Positions 1 to 8,718 of a stretch of DNA of 64,000 nt are shown here, piece by piece. How positions within the stretch are numbered: position 1 is the first letter of the stretch; every line of letters begins with the position of its first letter. Made by a program: the position numbers and the translations under genes. Under the pieces are notes generated by a model that saw only the letters and a program-made list of their open reading frames with translations, was not told the origin of the DNA and ran no database searches. The DNA comes from Nocardia farcinica (GTDB lineage Bacteria > Actinomycetota > Actinomycetes > Mycobacteriales > Mycobacteriaceae): contig NZ_LN868938.1 in assembly GCF_001182745.1 (NCBI RefSeq), positions 1,364,001 through 1,428,000 of the forward strand, in the 5' to 3' direction.

Positions 1-48
1 GGGTTCCCGTCTCTATCCACACCCGATCCCCGAACCCGAGGAGTCATC

Positions 49-627
49 ATGACCGTCACCTACACCTTCGACGTCTTCTCCAGTCTCGACGGCTTCGGCG
101 GGGTGAGCGGTGGGGATTGGGGTGGCTACTGGGGGAAGCAAGGTCACGAGTTGCTCGATCACCGCCTGGGTCTGTACGCGGCGCCGCAGCGGATGGTGTT
201 CGGGGCCAACACGTATCGGGTGTTCACGCAGTTGCTCGCGGCGGGCACCGAGGAGACGGTGCGTGATCCGTGGGTCGAGCGGATGCGCAATCTTCCGGCG
301 ACAGTCGTCTCGACCACGCTGGACGGTCCACTCGACTGGCCGGACGCCACCGTCGCCGCCGGTGACGCCGTCGACGTGGTGGCCCGGTTGAAGGAGGAAT
401 CCGAGGTACCGCTGCGGTCGCACGGCAGCCTGTCGATGAACCGGGCGCTGATGGCCGCCGGGTTGGTCGACCGGGTGCAGATCACGATCTTCCCGGTCGT
501 CACGGGCCGGACCGGCGACGACCCGATCTTCCGGGGTGCCGCCGACTTCGACCTCGAACTGCTCGAGAGCCGGACCCTCGACGGCAACATCCAGGAACTC
601 GTCTACCGGCCCACCCTGCACCCCTGA
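49..627 (+). CDS. Dihydrofolate reductase-like protein (RibD C-terminal domain)
   Basis: This 192-residue protein is a single RibD_C/DHFR-like domain. Family members use NADPH to reduce pterin- or pyrimidine-like substrates, but the substrate here cannot be read from sequence. The N-terminal strand ends in VFSSLDG, a G-x-N-T-Y segment follows near residue 62, and the C-terminal block has the family pattern SHGSL...L...GLVD...FPVV.G. The ATG follows a good GAGGAG ribosome site six bases upstream. It converges on the WYL regulator. The family is clear; the physiological role is unknown. Confidence 0.85.
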   Translation: MTVTYTFDVFSSLDGFGGVSGGDWGGYWGKQGHELLDHRLGLYAAPQRMVFGANTYRVFTQLLAAGTEETVRDPWVERMRNLPATVVSTTLDGPLDWPDATVAAGDAVDVVARLKEESEVPLRSHGSLSMNRALMAAGLVDRVQITIFPVVTGRTGDDPIFRGAADFDLELLESRTLDGNIQELVYRPTLHP

Positions 628-638
628 CCCGCTGGGAT

Positions 639-1613
639 TCACGCGGTGGATGCCCCGCCTGCCGCCCGCCGGAATCTCGCGGCGAGGCGATCGAACGCCA
701 CCGCGAGTTCGTCTCCTTCGATCACCTCGATGTCGACGCCGAGCTGTGCCATCGACAGCGCGAGCCCGTCCGGGTCGTCGGAACCCAGCTCGATGTGGCA
801 TGTGGACTCGTCGATCACCTCGATGTCGACCGGGATGGGGATCTTCGCGGTGACCGTGGCGGCGGGAGCATGCACGCGCACCCGGGCGCGGTACTTCCAG
901 GTTCCCTTGCTGACACGTCCGACGACGTACTCGACGACATCGTCCGCCGGGTTGGCGCGCGGCTGGAACCGGGCACCGGTCGGGGTGGGCGGAGCCATGC
1001 GGTCGACGCGAAAGACCCGCCAGTCGCACCGGTCGAGATCCCACGCGAGCAGATACCACAGCGGCCCCCAGGTCACCAGCCGTTGCGGTTCGATGTGGCG
1101 GGCAGCTTCGGCGCCCCCGGGCTTCGTGTATCGGAACCGGAGCCGTTCGTGGCGTCGGGTCGCGGCGGCGACCGCGCCGAGAACCGAGGGATCGAGCGGC
1201 GGCACAGCTCCGGGAACGACGCTCGTCGACTCGCGTACCGCCTGGACGCGTCGCCGCAGGCGCGCGGGCAGCACCTGCTCCAGCTTCGCGAGCGCGGTGA
1301 GCGATGTCTCCTCGAGTCCGAGCCGTTGGGTCGCGACCGCGCCCAGTCCGACCGCGACGGCGACGGCCTCGTCGTCGTCGAGCAGCAGCGGGGGCATCGC
1401 CGTTCCGGCAGCCAGCCGGTACCCGCCCGCCACGCCGGGGCGCGCGTCCACGGGATAGCCGAGCGACCGCAGCTTGCCGATGTCGGCGCGCACAGTTCTC
1501 GTGCTCACCGCGAGCCGGTCGGCGAGTTCGGAACTGGTCCAGTCCCGCCCGAGCTGGAGCAACGACAGCAGTTCGAGCAGGCGGGCCGAGGTCTCCAACA
1601 TCTTTTCGATCAT
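639..1613 (-). CDS. WYL-domain helix-turn-helix transcriptional regulator
   Basis: This 324-residue regulator has an N-terminal DeoR/HTH_11-type winged helix (about residues 8-62, with SELADRLAVSTRTVRADI) and a central WYL domain with the literal tryptophan-tyrosine-leucine in LWYLLAWD. WYL domains are thought to sense ligands or nucleic acids, and such regulators often control a neighbouring gene. It diverges from the epoxide hydrolase with only 42 bases between them, so that gene is the likeliest target. A second ATG four codons in (position 1601, MLETSARLL) fits the family N-terminus equally well. Neither start has a strong ribosome site. Confidence 0.85.
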   Translation of the reverse strand: MIEKMLETSARLLELLSLLQLGRDWTSSELADRLAVSTRTVRADIGKLRSLGYPVDARPGVAGGYRLAAGTAMPPLLLDDDEAVAVAVGLGAVATQRLGLEETSLTALAKLEQVLPARLRRRVQAVRESTSVVPGAVPPLDPSVLGAVAAATRRHERLRFRYTKPGGAEAARHIEPQRLVTWGPLWYLLAWDLDRCDWRVFRVDRMAPPTPTGARFQPRANPADDVVEYVVGRVSKGTWKYRARVRVHAPAATVTAKIPIPVDIEVIDESTCHIELGSDDPDGLALSMAQLGVDIEVIEGDELAVAFDRLAARFRRAAGGASTA

Positions 1614-1655
1614 TCCAGCAAACGCGGAAGCTGATCTGCCGCATTACCTGCGAGC

Positions 1656-2801
1656 GTGAGCGTCATGGACAACGCACTCACCCCCTTCCGCATCGACATC
1701 CCGCAGGCCGACCTCGACGACCTGCGCAACCGGCTCGCGCACACCCGCTGGCCGAGCCCCGTGCCGGGCCGAGACGATCGCACCGACTTCAGCCGCGGCA
1801 TCCCGCCGGCATATCTGAAGGAGCTCGCCGAGTACTGGCGCGACGAGTTCGACTGGCGAGCGCAGGAGGCGAAGCTCAACGAGTACGAACAGGTCACGAC
1901 CGTCGTGGACGGCCAGACGTTTCACCTCGTCCACGCGCGTTCGGCGAACCCCGCGGCCACTCCGCTGCTGCTGAACCACGGCTGGCCCGGCTCGTTCGTC
2001 GAGTACCAGCGCCTCGTCCCGCTCCTGACCGAGGAGTTCCACGTGGTCATCCCGTCGCCGCCCGGTTTCGGGTTCTCCACGCCGCTGTCGGGAACCGGCT
2101 GGGAGTTGGCGCGGACGACGGACGCCTGCGCCGAGATCATGACGCGTCTGGGTTACCCGAGATTCGCGGCCCACGGCACCGACATGGGTTCCGGTATCAC
2201 CGGCCGGCTGGCGGCGATCTACCCCGAGCGTGTCATCGGCACGCACATCGGTGCCGACCCTCGGTGGCTCGGGCTGGTGGGTGACGAATTTCCGCTTCCG
2301 GACAGTCTTTCCGACGACGAGATCGCCCAGCTCGCGGCAGTGCGCGCCGAGGCCGCGGCCGATCGCGGGTACCTCGAGATGCAGAATCACCGCCCCGACA
2401 CGATCGGCGCGGCGCTCACCGACTCACCGGTCGGGCAGCTCGCGTGGATCGCCGAACAGTTCAAGACCAGGCCGGTCGGCGACCACCGGACGCCGGACCA
2501 ATCGGTCGACCGCGACCAGCTCCTCACGAACATCAGCCTGTACTGGTTCACCCGCAGCGGCGCGTCGAGCGCGCAGTTCTACTACGAGTGCAAGCACTCC
2601 GACCTCGACTTGCTCATGGCCTCCGGGGTGCCGTCCGGGTGGGCCGTGTTCGACACCCACCCGCTCATCCGCCGCGTGCTGGACCCGGGGCAGGCGATCG
2701 GCCAGTGGAGCGAATTCACCGAGGGCGGACACTTCCCGGCGATGGAGGAGCCGGAACTGCTCGCCGACGACATCCGCGCCTTCTTCCGCAGTATTCCCTG
2801 A
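1656..2801 (+). CDS. Epoxide hydrolase family protein (EHN + alpha/beta hydrolase)
   Basis: This 381-residue protein has the epoxide-hydrolase N-terminal domain followed by an alpha/beta hydrolase fold. Visible catalytic features are the oxyanion-hole HGWPG at residue 108, the nucleophile Asp176 in HGTDMGSG, and the general base His359 in EGGHFPAMEEPE. The family opens epoxides to diols, and actinomycete members often detoxify xenobiotic or lipid epoxides. The start is GTG 1656 or ATG 1665. A TTACCT -10-like element ends seven bases before the GTG, which would fit a leaderless message. The divergent WYL regulator probably controls it. Confidence 0.88.
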   Translation: MSVMDNALTPFRIDIPQADLDDLRNRLAHTRWPSPVPGRDDRTDFSRGIPPAYLKELAEYWRDEFDWRAQEAKLNEYEQVTTVVDGQTFHLVHARSANPAATPLLLNHGWPGSFVEYQRLVPLLTEEFHVVIPSPPGFGFSTPLSGTGWELARTTDACAEIMTRLGYPRFAAHGTDMGSGITGRLAAIYPERVIGTHIGADPRWLGLVGDEFPLPDSLSDDEIAQLAAVRAEAAADRGYLEMQNHRPDTIGAALTDSPVGQLAWIAEQFKTRPVGDHRTPDQSVDRDQLLTNISLYWFTRSGASSAQFYYECKHSDLDLLMASGVPSGWAVFDTHPLIRRVLDPGQAIGQWSEFTEGGHFPAMEEPELLADDIRAFFRSIP

Positions 2802-2823
2802 CCCCGCGTCGACGACCTTGGAC

Positions 2824-2860
2824 CCGCCGAGGTCGGCCGAGGCGAAGTCGGCCTCGGCGG
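2824..2860. terminator. Hairpin between convergent genes
   Basis: CCGCCGAGG (2824-2832) pairs with CCTCGGCGG (2852-2860), and the loop can fold further. It sits between the convergent epoxide hydrolase and SnoaL genes, so it could serve both directions. There is no U tract, which is usual in this kind of genome. Confidence 0.5.
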
Positions 2861-2883
2861 TGCGCCCCGCACATGCGCCGCGG

Positions 2884-3339
2884 TCAGGGCTCCAGGTCGA
2901 CGACGCCGCGGCCGGTGCGGATGTCCAGGGGTACCGAGACCTGGTCGTGGGCGATCAGCCAAGCGCCGTTTATCCGACGCAGGCCGTAGCTGACCCGGAC
3001 CCAGATGCCGCTGGTGGCGGTCCCGTCGGCGCGGGTGCCGCCGAGCCGGGCGAACGCGTGGCCGAACGCCACGTCCGCGCCCGCGGTGAACGTCAGGTCG
3101 CGGACCTCGTAGGTGACCGTGTCGAATACCTCGAAGACCCTGGCCCAGTTGGCGAGTTTGGCGGCGACACCGACATGCTGGAGGGGCGGTTCGATGTCGA
3201 AGGACACCACATCCGGCGTGTAGAGCCGTTCGAGGGCGGCGAGATCCTTGGTGCGGAGCGCGTCGACGGCTTCATCGATCCGGCGGCGGAGTTCGGCGTG
3301 CGCTGCCGCGGAATGTTCGGTCGGGTGTGCGTGGTTCAC
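2884..3339 (-). CDS. SnoaL-like / NTF2-fold protein
   Basis: This is a 151-residue cone-shaped NTF2/SnoaL-type protein with the patterns EAVDALRTKDLAALERLYTPDVV and W.RVF...VTYEVRDL near the middle. I chose GTG 3339 because GAGGAG lies six bases upstream, inside the 3' end of the FMN reductase gene, leaving a 10-base gap. The two genes are therefore probably one operon. ECF41 loci often carry small oxidoreductase or SnoaL-type partners, so this pair is probably the output of the divergent sigma factor. The ligand or reaction is unknown. Confidence 0.82.
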   Translation of the reverse strand: MNHAHPTEHSAAAHAELRRRIDEAVDALRTKDLAALERLYTPDVVSFDIEPPLQHVGVAAKLANWARVFEVFDTVTYEVRDLTFTAGADVAFGHAFARLGGTRADGTATSGIWVRVSYGLRRINGAWLIAHDQVSVPLDIRTGRGVVDLEP

Positions 3340-3349
3340 GGCATGCTCC

Positions 3350-3934
3350 TCAGGATCGGGTGAGCGCGGGGTCGGTGGCGGCGCGCAGTGGCGCGAGCGC
3401 GGCGCTCCAGGCGAGCAGCTGGTCGAGGGTCTTGTGCAACGCCGCGGTGTGGTGGTCGCGCGGGGTGAACGTGGTCTGGTCCGCGAAGTCGGTGAGTACC
3501 GAGATCGCGACCTGGTACCCCACATCGGCCATGCCGAGGGTGCCGCAGACCGTCCGCAGTTGCACGACGGCACGGGCCCCGCCGTGCACGCCGTAGGAGA
3601 CGAAGCCGACGGCCTTGTCGCGCCACTGTGCCGACACGTGGTCGAGGGCGTTCTTCAGCACGCCGGGCATGCCGCCGTTGTATTCCGGCGTCACCACCAC
3701 GAAACCGTCGAACGGGGCGATCCGCGCCGCCCAGGAACGGGTGTGTTCGTGGACGGAAGGGCCGAACATCGGCGGCACCGCTTCGTCCAGGTGCGGCAGC
3801 GGGTGGTCGCGCAGGTCGATCACGTCGTATCGGGCGTCGCCGCGCTGCGACGCGGTGTCGAGGACCCACTGCGCGACCTGCGGGCCCTTACGGTTGGGAC
3901 GGGTACTGCCGAGGATGATGCCGATGCTGGTCAT
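3350..3934 (-). CDS. NADPH-dependent FMN reductase family protein
   Basis: This 194-residue flavodoxin-fold protein has the FMN phosphate loop GSTRPNRKG at the N-terminus and the characteristic PEYNGGMPGVLKNALD near residue 83. Family members reduce FMN or quinones with NAD(P)H in the cytoplasm. It is the first gene of the operon divergent from the ECF41 sigma factor and is followed 10 bases later by the SnoaL-like gene. GGAGG lies only three bases before the ATG, and the proposed promoter -10 box ends eight bases before it, so the transcript may have almost no leader. Confidence 0.88.
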   Translation of the reverse strand: MTSIGIILGSTRPNRKGPQVAQWVLDTASQRGDARYDVIDLRDHPLPHLDEAVPPMFGPSVHEHTRSWAARIAPFDGFVVVTPEYNGGMPGVLKNALDHVSAQWRDKAVGFVSYGVHGGARAVVQLRTVCGTLGMADVGYQVAISVLTDFADQTTFTPRDHHTAALHKTLDQLLAWSAALAPLRAATDPALTRS

Positions 3935-3940
3935 GCCCCT

Positions 3941-4001
3941 CCGACGACACAGCCGCCCGGAATGTCAGGCGGCCTCACACATCGGGTCGCTGTGTCGTCG
4001 G
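3941..4001. promoter_or_regulatory. Divergent ECF41-type promoters inside a 13-bp inverted repeat
   Basis: CCGACGACACAGC (3941-3953) is repeated exactly inverted at 3989-4001. Each arm carries a CGTC box read outward: 3943-3946 on the minus strand and 3996-3999 on the plus strand. Exactly 16 bases upstream of each CGTC is a -35-like heptamer, CCTGACA (minus, 3963-3969) and CCTCACA (plus, 3973-3979). The published ECF41 promoter, as I recall it, is TGTCACA-N16-CGTC. Both the FMN reductase operon and the sigma gene would then be driven by the ECF41 factor. Confidence 0.65.
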
Positions 4002-4035
4002 TTCGGTGACGCCCGCACCGACCGAAGGAGCAGAC

Positions 4036-4929
4036 ATGACCGACCCGCACCTGGCCGCGGTGATCGGCGAACGCCGCCAGCTGATCAATCTCGCCTATCG
4101 GTTGCTGGGTTCTCTCGCCGAGGCCGAGGACGTGGTGCAGGAGACCTACGCCCGCTGGTACGCGCTGTCCGAGCGGCAGCGGCGGGAGGTGACCGCACCC
4201 GGCGCCTGGATGACGACGGTGGCCGGCCGGATCTGCCTGGATCTGCTCGGTTCCGCGCGTGCCAGGCGGGAACGCTACGTGGGCGAGTGGATTCCGGAGC
4301 CGGTGCCGGGACGGCCGGAATGGCTCGGCGGTTCCGGTCCCGGCGATCCCGCCGATCGGGTCACCCTCGACGAGTCGATCGGCATGGCCTTCCTCGTGGT
4401 GCTGGATGCGATGACGCCGGCCGAGCGGGTGGCGTTCGTCCTGCACGACGTTTTCCGCTACTCCTTCCCGGAGGTCGCCGAGATCGTCGGACGCTCCCCC
4501 GCCGCGTGCCGCCAGCTCGCCTCCTTCGCGCGCCGACGCCTTCGCACCGCCCGCGGGCCCTCGGCCGCCGAACGCGCCGACGTGGTCCGCGACTTCAAAC
4601 GTGCCTGGGAGGCGGGCGATGTCCGGGCGCTGATCCGCGTGCTCGACCCGCAGGCGATCGCGACCGCCGACAGCGGCGGCCTGGTGCCCGCCTTCCTCGA
4701 TCCGATCCACGGCGGCGCGCAGATCGCCCGCGCCTGGATCGAGATCGCCGCCCGCAACCCCGCCGTCACGCTGGCCGAACACCCGGTCAACGGACAGCCC
4801 GGCCTGGTCGGGCACCTCGACGGCCGCATCGTCACCGTCTACGCCTTCGACATCGCCGACCACCGGATCACCCGCATCTGGGCGGTCCGCAACCCGGAGA
4901 AGCTGCGACATTGGCACACCGTGCGCTGA
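4036..4929 (+). CDS. sigJ: ECF41-group RNA polymerase sigma factor (SigJ-like)
   Basis: This 297-residue factor has region 2 (LINLAYRLLGSLAEAEDVVQETY), a linker holding WIPEP at residue 85, region 4 (EVAEIVGRSPAACRQLASFARRRL) and a fused C-terminal SnoaL-like domain. The last domain shows NGQPG at 252 and NPEKL at 286, both ECF41 hallmarks. In this group the fused domain replaces a separate anti-sigma factor and modulates activity. ATG 4036 has AAGGAG upstream, so I preferred it to GTG 4006. It diverges from the FMN reductase/SnoaL operon across a symmetric promoter region and probably autoregulates. The usual DGGGR motif of the regulatory domain reads DSGGL here. Confidence 0.9.
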   Translation: MTDPHLAAVIGERRQLINLAYRLLGSLAEAEDVVQETYARWYALSERQRREVTAPGAWMTTVAGRICLDLLGSARARRERYVGEWIPEPVPGRPEWLGGSGPGDPADRVTLDESIGMAFLVVLDAMTPAERVAFVLHDVFRYSFPEVAEIVGRSPAACRQLASFARRRLRTARGPSAAERADVVRDFKRAWEAGDVRALIRVLDPQAIATADSGGLVPAFLDPIHGGAQIARAWIEIAARNPAVTLAEHPVNGQPGLVGHLDGRIVTVYAFDIADHRITRIWAVRNPEKLRHWHTVR

Positions 4930-5097
4930 ACGGTATTCAGCCTCAGAGGTTGTGCGACGGGCGGTTTCGGCACAGGGGACAGCGGTACGGGGTGACCGGT
5001 TCGGCGTCCGGCGGCGCTGCCGCGCGGGCGGCCGTGATATTGGCGGCGCCGAGCCGGTCGCTGTCGTTCGCCGCGGCCGGCGTGGGATGCTGCCGGG

Positions 5098-6510
5098 GTG
5101 TATCGGGTGGCGGGCCTGTTCGCGGTGGTGTTGGTGGCGTGCGCGGGCCGCTACGGGTACCACCGGGACGAGTTGTACTTTCTCGCGGCGGGGCGGCGGC
5201 TGGACTGGGGGTACCCGGATCAGCCGCCGCTGGTGCCGTCGATCGCCAGGAGCATGTCCGCGATCGACCCCGATTCGCTTGTGCTGCTGCGTCTTCCCGC
5301 GATCGCGGCCGCGACGGCGGTGGTGGTGTGCGCGGGGCTGATGGCCAGGGAACTGGGTGGCGGGCGCGGTGCGCAGGCACTCTCCGCCGGGTGCACTGCC
5401 GCGGCGGCCGTGGTGGTGGCCGCGGGGCATCAGCTGGGGACGGCGGTGTTCGACCTGGCGGCGTGGTCCGGCGTCGTCGTCCTGGTGCTGCGGTTGCTGC
5501 GGCCCGAGACGGACCGGCGCTGGTGGCTGCTCGTCGGCGTGCTCGTCGGGGTCGGGCTGCTGAACAAGACACTGCTCGCGGTGCCGGTGCTGGTTCTCGT
5601 GGTGGCGTTGCTGGTCGTCGGTCCCCGCGGGGTTCTGCGCACCCGGTACCTTCCGGTCGCGGTCGTGGCCGGGCTGCTGATCGCGGCGCCGAATCTGTGG
5701 TGGCAGGCGCGCAGCGGGTGGCCGCAACTGGAGATGAGCCGGGCGATCGCGGGCGGGTCCTCGGGGACGTCGGATGGTCGGCTGGCGTTCGTGCTCACCC
5801 AGTTCGGGCTGGTGGGTCCGCTGCTGGCGCCGGTGTGGCTGCTCGGCCTGTGGTGGTTGTGGCGGCAGGTGCGGTATCGCGCGTTCGCCCTCGTCTACCC
5901 GGCGTTGTTCTTATTGTTCCTGGTCACCGGCGGCAAGGCGTACTACCTGGGCGGCATGTATCCGGTGTTGCTGGCCGCGGGCGCGGTCGCGCTGGCCGAA
6001 CGACGGCGGCTGCTCGTCGCCGCGGCGGCGGGACTGACGGCGGTGGGTTCGGCGGCGGTGTTCCTTCCGATCCTGCCGGTCGACGCGCTCCGGGACTCGC
6101 CGATCCTCGCCATCAACTACGACGCGGGCGAGACCGTGGGCTGGCCGCGTCACGTCGAGCAGATCGGCGCCGTCCGCGCCCGGCTGGCCCCGGACGCGGA
6201 GGTCCTCACCGCCAACTACGGGGAAGCCGCCGCCATCGAACACTTCGGTGATCGGTACGGGCTGCCGACCCCGCACAGCGGGCACAACGCCTACTGGTGG
6301 TGGGGACCACCCGCCGACGACCGCCCGCTGCTGACCGTCGGCCTGCCCGAGGCACAGGTCCGCCGGTTCTGCCCCACGCCAGAACACGTGGGCGCGCTCG
6401 ACAACGGCCTCGGTATCGACAACGACGAACAGGGCGCCCCGCTGTTCCTCTGCCGGTCCGTGCGCGCACCGTGGGCGCAGCTGTGGCCTTCGATGCGGCA
6501 TCTGGGCTGA
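5098..6510 (+). CDS. Glycosyltransferase family 39 / ArnT-like membrane protein
   Basis: This 470-residue polytopic membrane protein has about ten hydrophobic segments. The N-terminal RYGYHRDELYFLAAGRRLDWGYPDQPPLVP block is typical of GT39/PMT-like (C-type) glycosyltransferases, whose first extracytoplasmic loop carries an acidic pair such as the Asp-Glu seen here. These enzymes move sugars from polyprenyl-phosphate donors onto lipids, glycans or proteins outside the membrane. GTG 5098 lacks a ribosome site and may be leaderless. The preceding 168 bases show no convincing gene. The acceptor is unknown. Confidence 0.82.
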   Translation: MYRVAGLFAVVLVACAGRYGYHRDELYFLAAGRRLDWGYPDQPPLVPSIARSMSAIDPDSLVLLRLPAIAAATAVVVCAGLMARELGGGRGAQALSAGCTAAAAVVVAAGHQLGTAVFDLAAWSGVVVLVLRLLRPETDRRWWLLVGVLVGVGLLNKTLLAVPVLVLVVALLVVGPRGVLRTRYLPVAVVAGLLIAAPNLWWQARSGWPQLEMSRAIAGGSSGTSDGRLAFVLTQFGLVGPLLAPVWLLGLWWLWRQVRYRAFALVYPALFLLFLVTGGKAYYLGGMYPVLLAAGAVALAERRRLLVAAAAGLTAVGSAAVFLPILPVDALRDSPILAINYDAGETVGWPRHVEQIGAVRARLAPDAEVLTANYGEAAAIEHFGDRYGLPTPHSGHNAYWWWGPPADDRPLLTVGLPEAQVRRFCPTPEHVGALDNGLGIDNDEQGAPLFLCRSVRAPWAQLWPSMRHLG

Positions 6511-6567
6511 CGGACACGCCCGCTGCCTGCGCGTTCCGGCACCGAACCGGGATTAGGCTGCGGAGTT

Positions 6568-7092
6568 GTGGGAGTGGTGAATGTCCGGCTGCGCGCGCTC
6601 GAGCGGGAGGACCTGCCGTTCGTCCATCAGTTGTCCAATGACGCCCAGATCATGTCGTACTGGTTCGACGAGCCGTTCGAGGCGCTGGTGGAGTTGCGCG
6701 ACATCTACGACCGCCACATCCACGACGAGCGGGAGCGGCGGTTCATCGTCGACGCCGACGGGGCCGCGGCCGGCTTGGTCGAACTGGTGGAAATCGCGCC
6801 GGTGCACCGCAAGGCCGAGTTCCAGATCATCATCGCGCCCGGTCATCAGGGCCGCGGGCTGGCGACCCTCGCCACTCGCAAGGCGCTCGACTACGCCTTC
6901 GCGGTACTGAATCTGCACAAGGTGTATCTGATCGTCGACGTCGCCAACACCAAGGCGATCCACATCTACCGCAAGCTCGGCTTCCAGGACGAGGGCACCC
7001 TGCGCGACGAGTACTTCGCGGCCGGCCGCTACCGGGACGCGCTGCGGATGAGCATTTTGCAGCACGAGCATCTCGACGGATCCGCCGACTGA
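6568..7092 (+). CDS. speG: SpeG-like spermidine N-acetyltransferase (GNAT)
   Basis: This 174-residue GNAT protein follows E. coli SpeG closely along its length: LR.LEREDL..VHQL, YWF.EP.EA.VEL.D.YD.HIHD, FQIII.P..QG.GLA and AIHIYRKLGF are all present. SpeG acetylates spermidine and spermine with acetyl-CoA and so limits polyamine toxicity. GTG 6568 has no ribosome site, but TAGGCT (6554-6559) ends eight bases before it, so the message is probably leaderless. It stands alone between the GT39 gene and a convergent phosphatase. Confidence 0.88.
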   Translation: MGVVNVRLRALEREDLPFVHQLSNDAQIMSYWFDEPFEALVELRDIYDRHIHDERERRFIVDADGAAAGLVELVEIAPVHRKAEFQIIIAPGHQGRGLATLATRKALDYAFAVLNLHKVYLIVDVANTKAIHIYRKLGFQDEGTLRDEYFAAGRYRDALRMSILQHEHLDGSAD

Positions 7093-7126
7093 GCGGCCGC
7101 GGCGGAGGGTGGCTTGCCGCCCCGGC

Positions 7127-7831
7127 CTAACCGAGGTGGCGGGTGTCCGCCCAGCGGGCGAGCACGAAACGTCCACCATCGCACCGCCATTCGGATACCG
7201 ACGCGTTGGGGACCGGGTCGAGCGAGTCCGTCCCACCCGCGCCGTCGAAGATGTCGCGCAGGACGGCGATGACGGCGTCATGGGTGACGATCAGCACCCG
7301 GGCCCCCGCCGCCGCGCGATCGAGGTCGGCGACCAGGGCGCGCAGCCGCAGCGCCACATCCGCGAGGGATTCGCCGCCGGGCGCGCGGTAGGCCCACTCG
7401 CCCTGCCGGATTCGCCGGTGCGCCTCCTGCGGGGCCAGTCGCCGGATCGCGGCGGGCGGGTGGAGTTCGAGCACGCCCATCTCCCGGTCGCGCAGTCGCT
7501 CGTCGAGCACCGCGCGCGGCGGTGACCAGCCCGGGACGAGCGCGCGCGCCGCGCGCACCATCGCGGCCCAGGTCTGGCGGGTGCGCCGGTAGGGCGAGCA
7601 GATCACCAGGTCGGGCGGTTGCGCCGCGAGCAGCCCGCCCAGTGTCTCGGCTTGGCGCACACCGAGATCGGAGAGCGGGACGTCGGCGTCGCGGCCGGGG
7701 ACCGGGGTGTCGGCGTCGGCCGCGAACGCGTCGTTGGCGGTGCTGCGGCCGTGCCGGATGGCGAGGATCCCGGCGGGGCCCGGCGCGGCGAGCGGGCCGG
7801 GATCGAACGTCTCGTGCGCGAGATCCGCCAC
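7127..7831 (-). CDS. Histidine phosphatase superfamily protein
   Basis: This 234-residue protein of the phosphoglycerate mutase-like branch has the catalytic RHGRSTAN with His27, a second Arg in SPYRRTRQTW, and the distal catalytic His in IVTHDAVIAVL. Such enzymes form a phosphohistidine and hydrolyse small phosphoesters. The C-terminal segment PNASVSEWRCDGGRF is common in the actinobacterial subgroup. It may be co-transcribed with the upstream UDG-like gene, 60 bases away on the same strand. The substrate is not predictable. Confidence 0.85.
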   Translation of the reverse strand: MADLAHETFDPGPLAAPGPAGILAIRHGRSTANDAFAADADTPVPGRDADVPLSDLGVRQAETLGGLLAAQPPDLVICSPYRRTRQTWAAMVRAARALVPGWSPPRAVLDERLRDREMGVLELHPPAAIRRLAPQEAHRRIRQGEWAYRAPGGESLADVALRLRALVADLDRAAAGARVLIVTHDAVIAVLRDIFDGAGGTDSLDPVPNASVSEWRCDGGRFVLARWADTRHLG

Positions 7832-7891
7832 ACCACGAGCTTAGGCCGCCTCGTCCCGGCTCGGCGGGACCACGACGGTTCGGGCGGAGGG

Positions 7892-8569
7892 CTAGCCACC
7901 GTCCGGCTCGAGCAGCTGGGCGGCGCGCTCGTAGGCCTCCCGCAGGTGCGCCTCCCGCCCGACGCGTTCGGCCGCGTCGGGCGTCCACAGCTCCCGGCGG
8001 TCGGGATCGTAGGTCTCGATCAGCGTCGGCAACGAGCGCGGCCGCAGCCGGGTGACGTCCTGCCAGGCATTGCGGACGTCACGTCCGTGGGCGACCACGG
8101 CCCGGAGTTCGGGCAGCAGGGCGAGCAGCCGGTCCAGCGCGGCGAGGCCGCCGTCGAGGTCGGCCGGGTCGGTGGAGCGCTCCAGGTACCAGGGGTGGAT
8201 GTTCCAGGGCACCAGGTCGAGCACGGTGAGCCCGGATCGCCCGACGATCGCGTGCAGGCGTTCGGCGGCCGGGTCGTCGTTCTCGAGCGAGAGCATCCCG
8301 CTGCCCGTCACCTGACGGGCCGGCGGACCCGGATCGTGGCACAGGACGAGAACACGCGCGCGCACGCCACCGCAGGCGGGCGCGACATGGGGCAGCGGAC
8401 GGCCCGACTCCTCGCGCAGGTCGTCGACCAGCCGGTTGATCGGTGCGACGTGCGGGTCGTAGCGGTGGGCGAGCTGGCTTTCCCGGTGCACCGGGTCGCG
8501 CATCCGGCCCGCGATGGTGATCGGGGTGGGTGGGCGGCCCGCGGCAACGATTCTGCGTCGTGTCGTCAC
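7892..8569 (-). CDS. Uracil-DNA glycosylase-like superfamily protein
   Basis: This 225-residue protein has the UDG-fold signature of an actinobacterial branch: VLVLCHDPGPP, the segment GSGMLSLENDDPAAE, LVPWNIHPWY and a late VVAHGRDV block. The last position normally carries the DNA-contacting loop. I am sure of the superfamily but not that it excises uracil. GTG 8569 is the longest start; ATG 8506 (MRDPVHRESQLA) lies nearer the conserved region. It is distinct from the UdgX-type gene at 11962. Confidence 0.75.
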   Translation of the reverse strand: MTTRRRIVAAGRPPTPITIAGRMRDPVHRESQLAHRYDPHVAPINRLVDDLREESGRPLPHVAPACGGVRARVLVLCHDPGPPARQVTGSGMLSLENDDPAAERLHAIVGRSGLTVLDLVPWNIHPWYLERSTDPADLDGGLAALDRLLALLPELRAVVAHGRDVRNAWQDVTRLRPRSLPTLIETYDPDRRELWTPDAAERVGREAHLREAYERAAQLLEPDGG

Positions 8570-8718
8570 GTCTCTCCGATCGCCGTGGTGCCGTGCGGGC
8601 CTCGGAACACCGTCGATCCGATTATGGGCCGCGATCGCCGGGCCGCCGCACGCACTCGTTGATGACGATTAGGTCAAGACGCTGTGCGCGGAGCCGGATC
8701 ACGTTGTAGGGTCGGCAA

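Noticed and set aside
13..1644. 543-codon frame on the minus strand opposite the first two genes
   Set aside because: Arg/Pro/Gly-rich composition typical of antisense frames in 70 percent GC DNA; the plus-strand reductase and the minus-strand WYL gene in another frame have clear domains.
4943..5090. Minus-strand tail ending in a CPLC-type sequence before the GT39 gene
   Set aside because: No start codon or ribosome site gives a compact protein; probably chance within an antisense frame.
3615..6251. 878-codon plus-strand frame
   Set aside because: It overlaps the FMN reductase, SigJ and GT39 genes in other frames and shows no recognisable domain.
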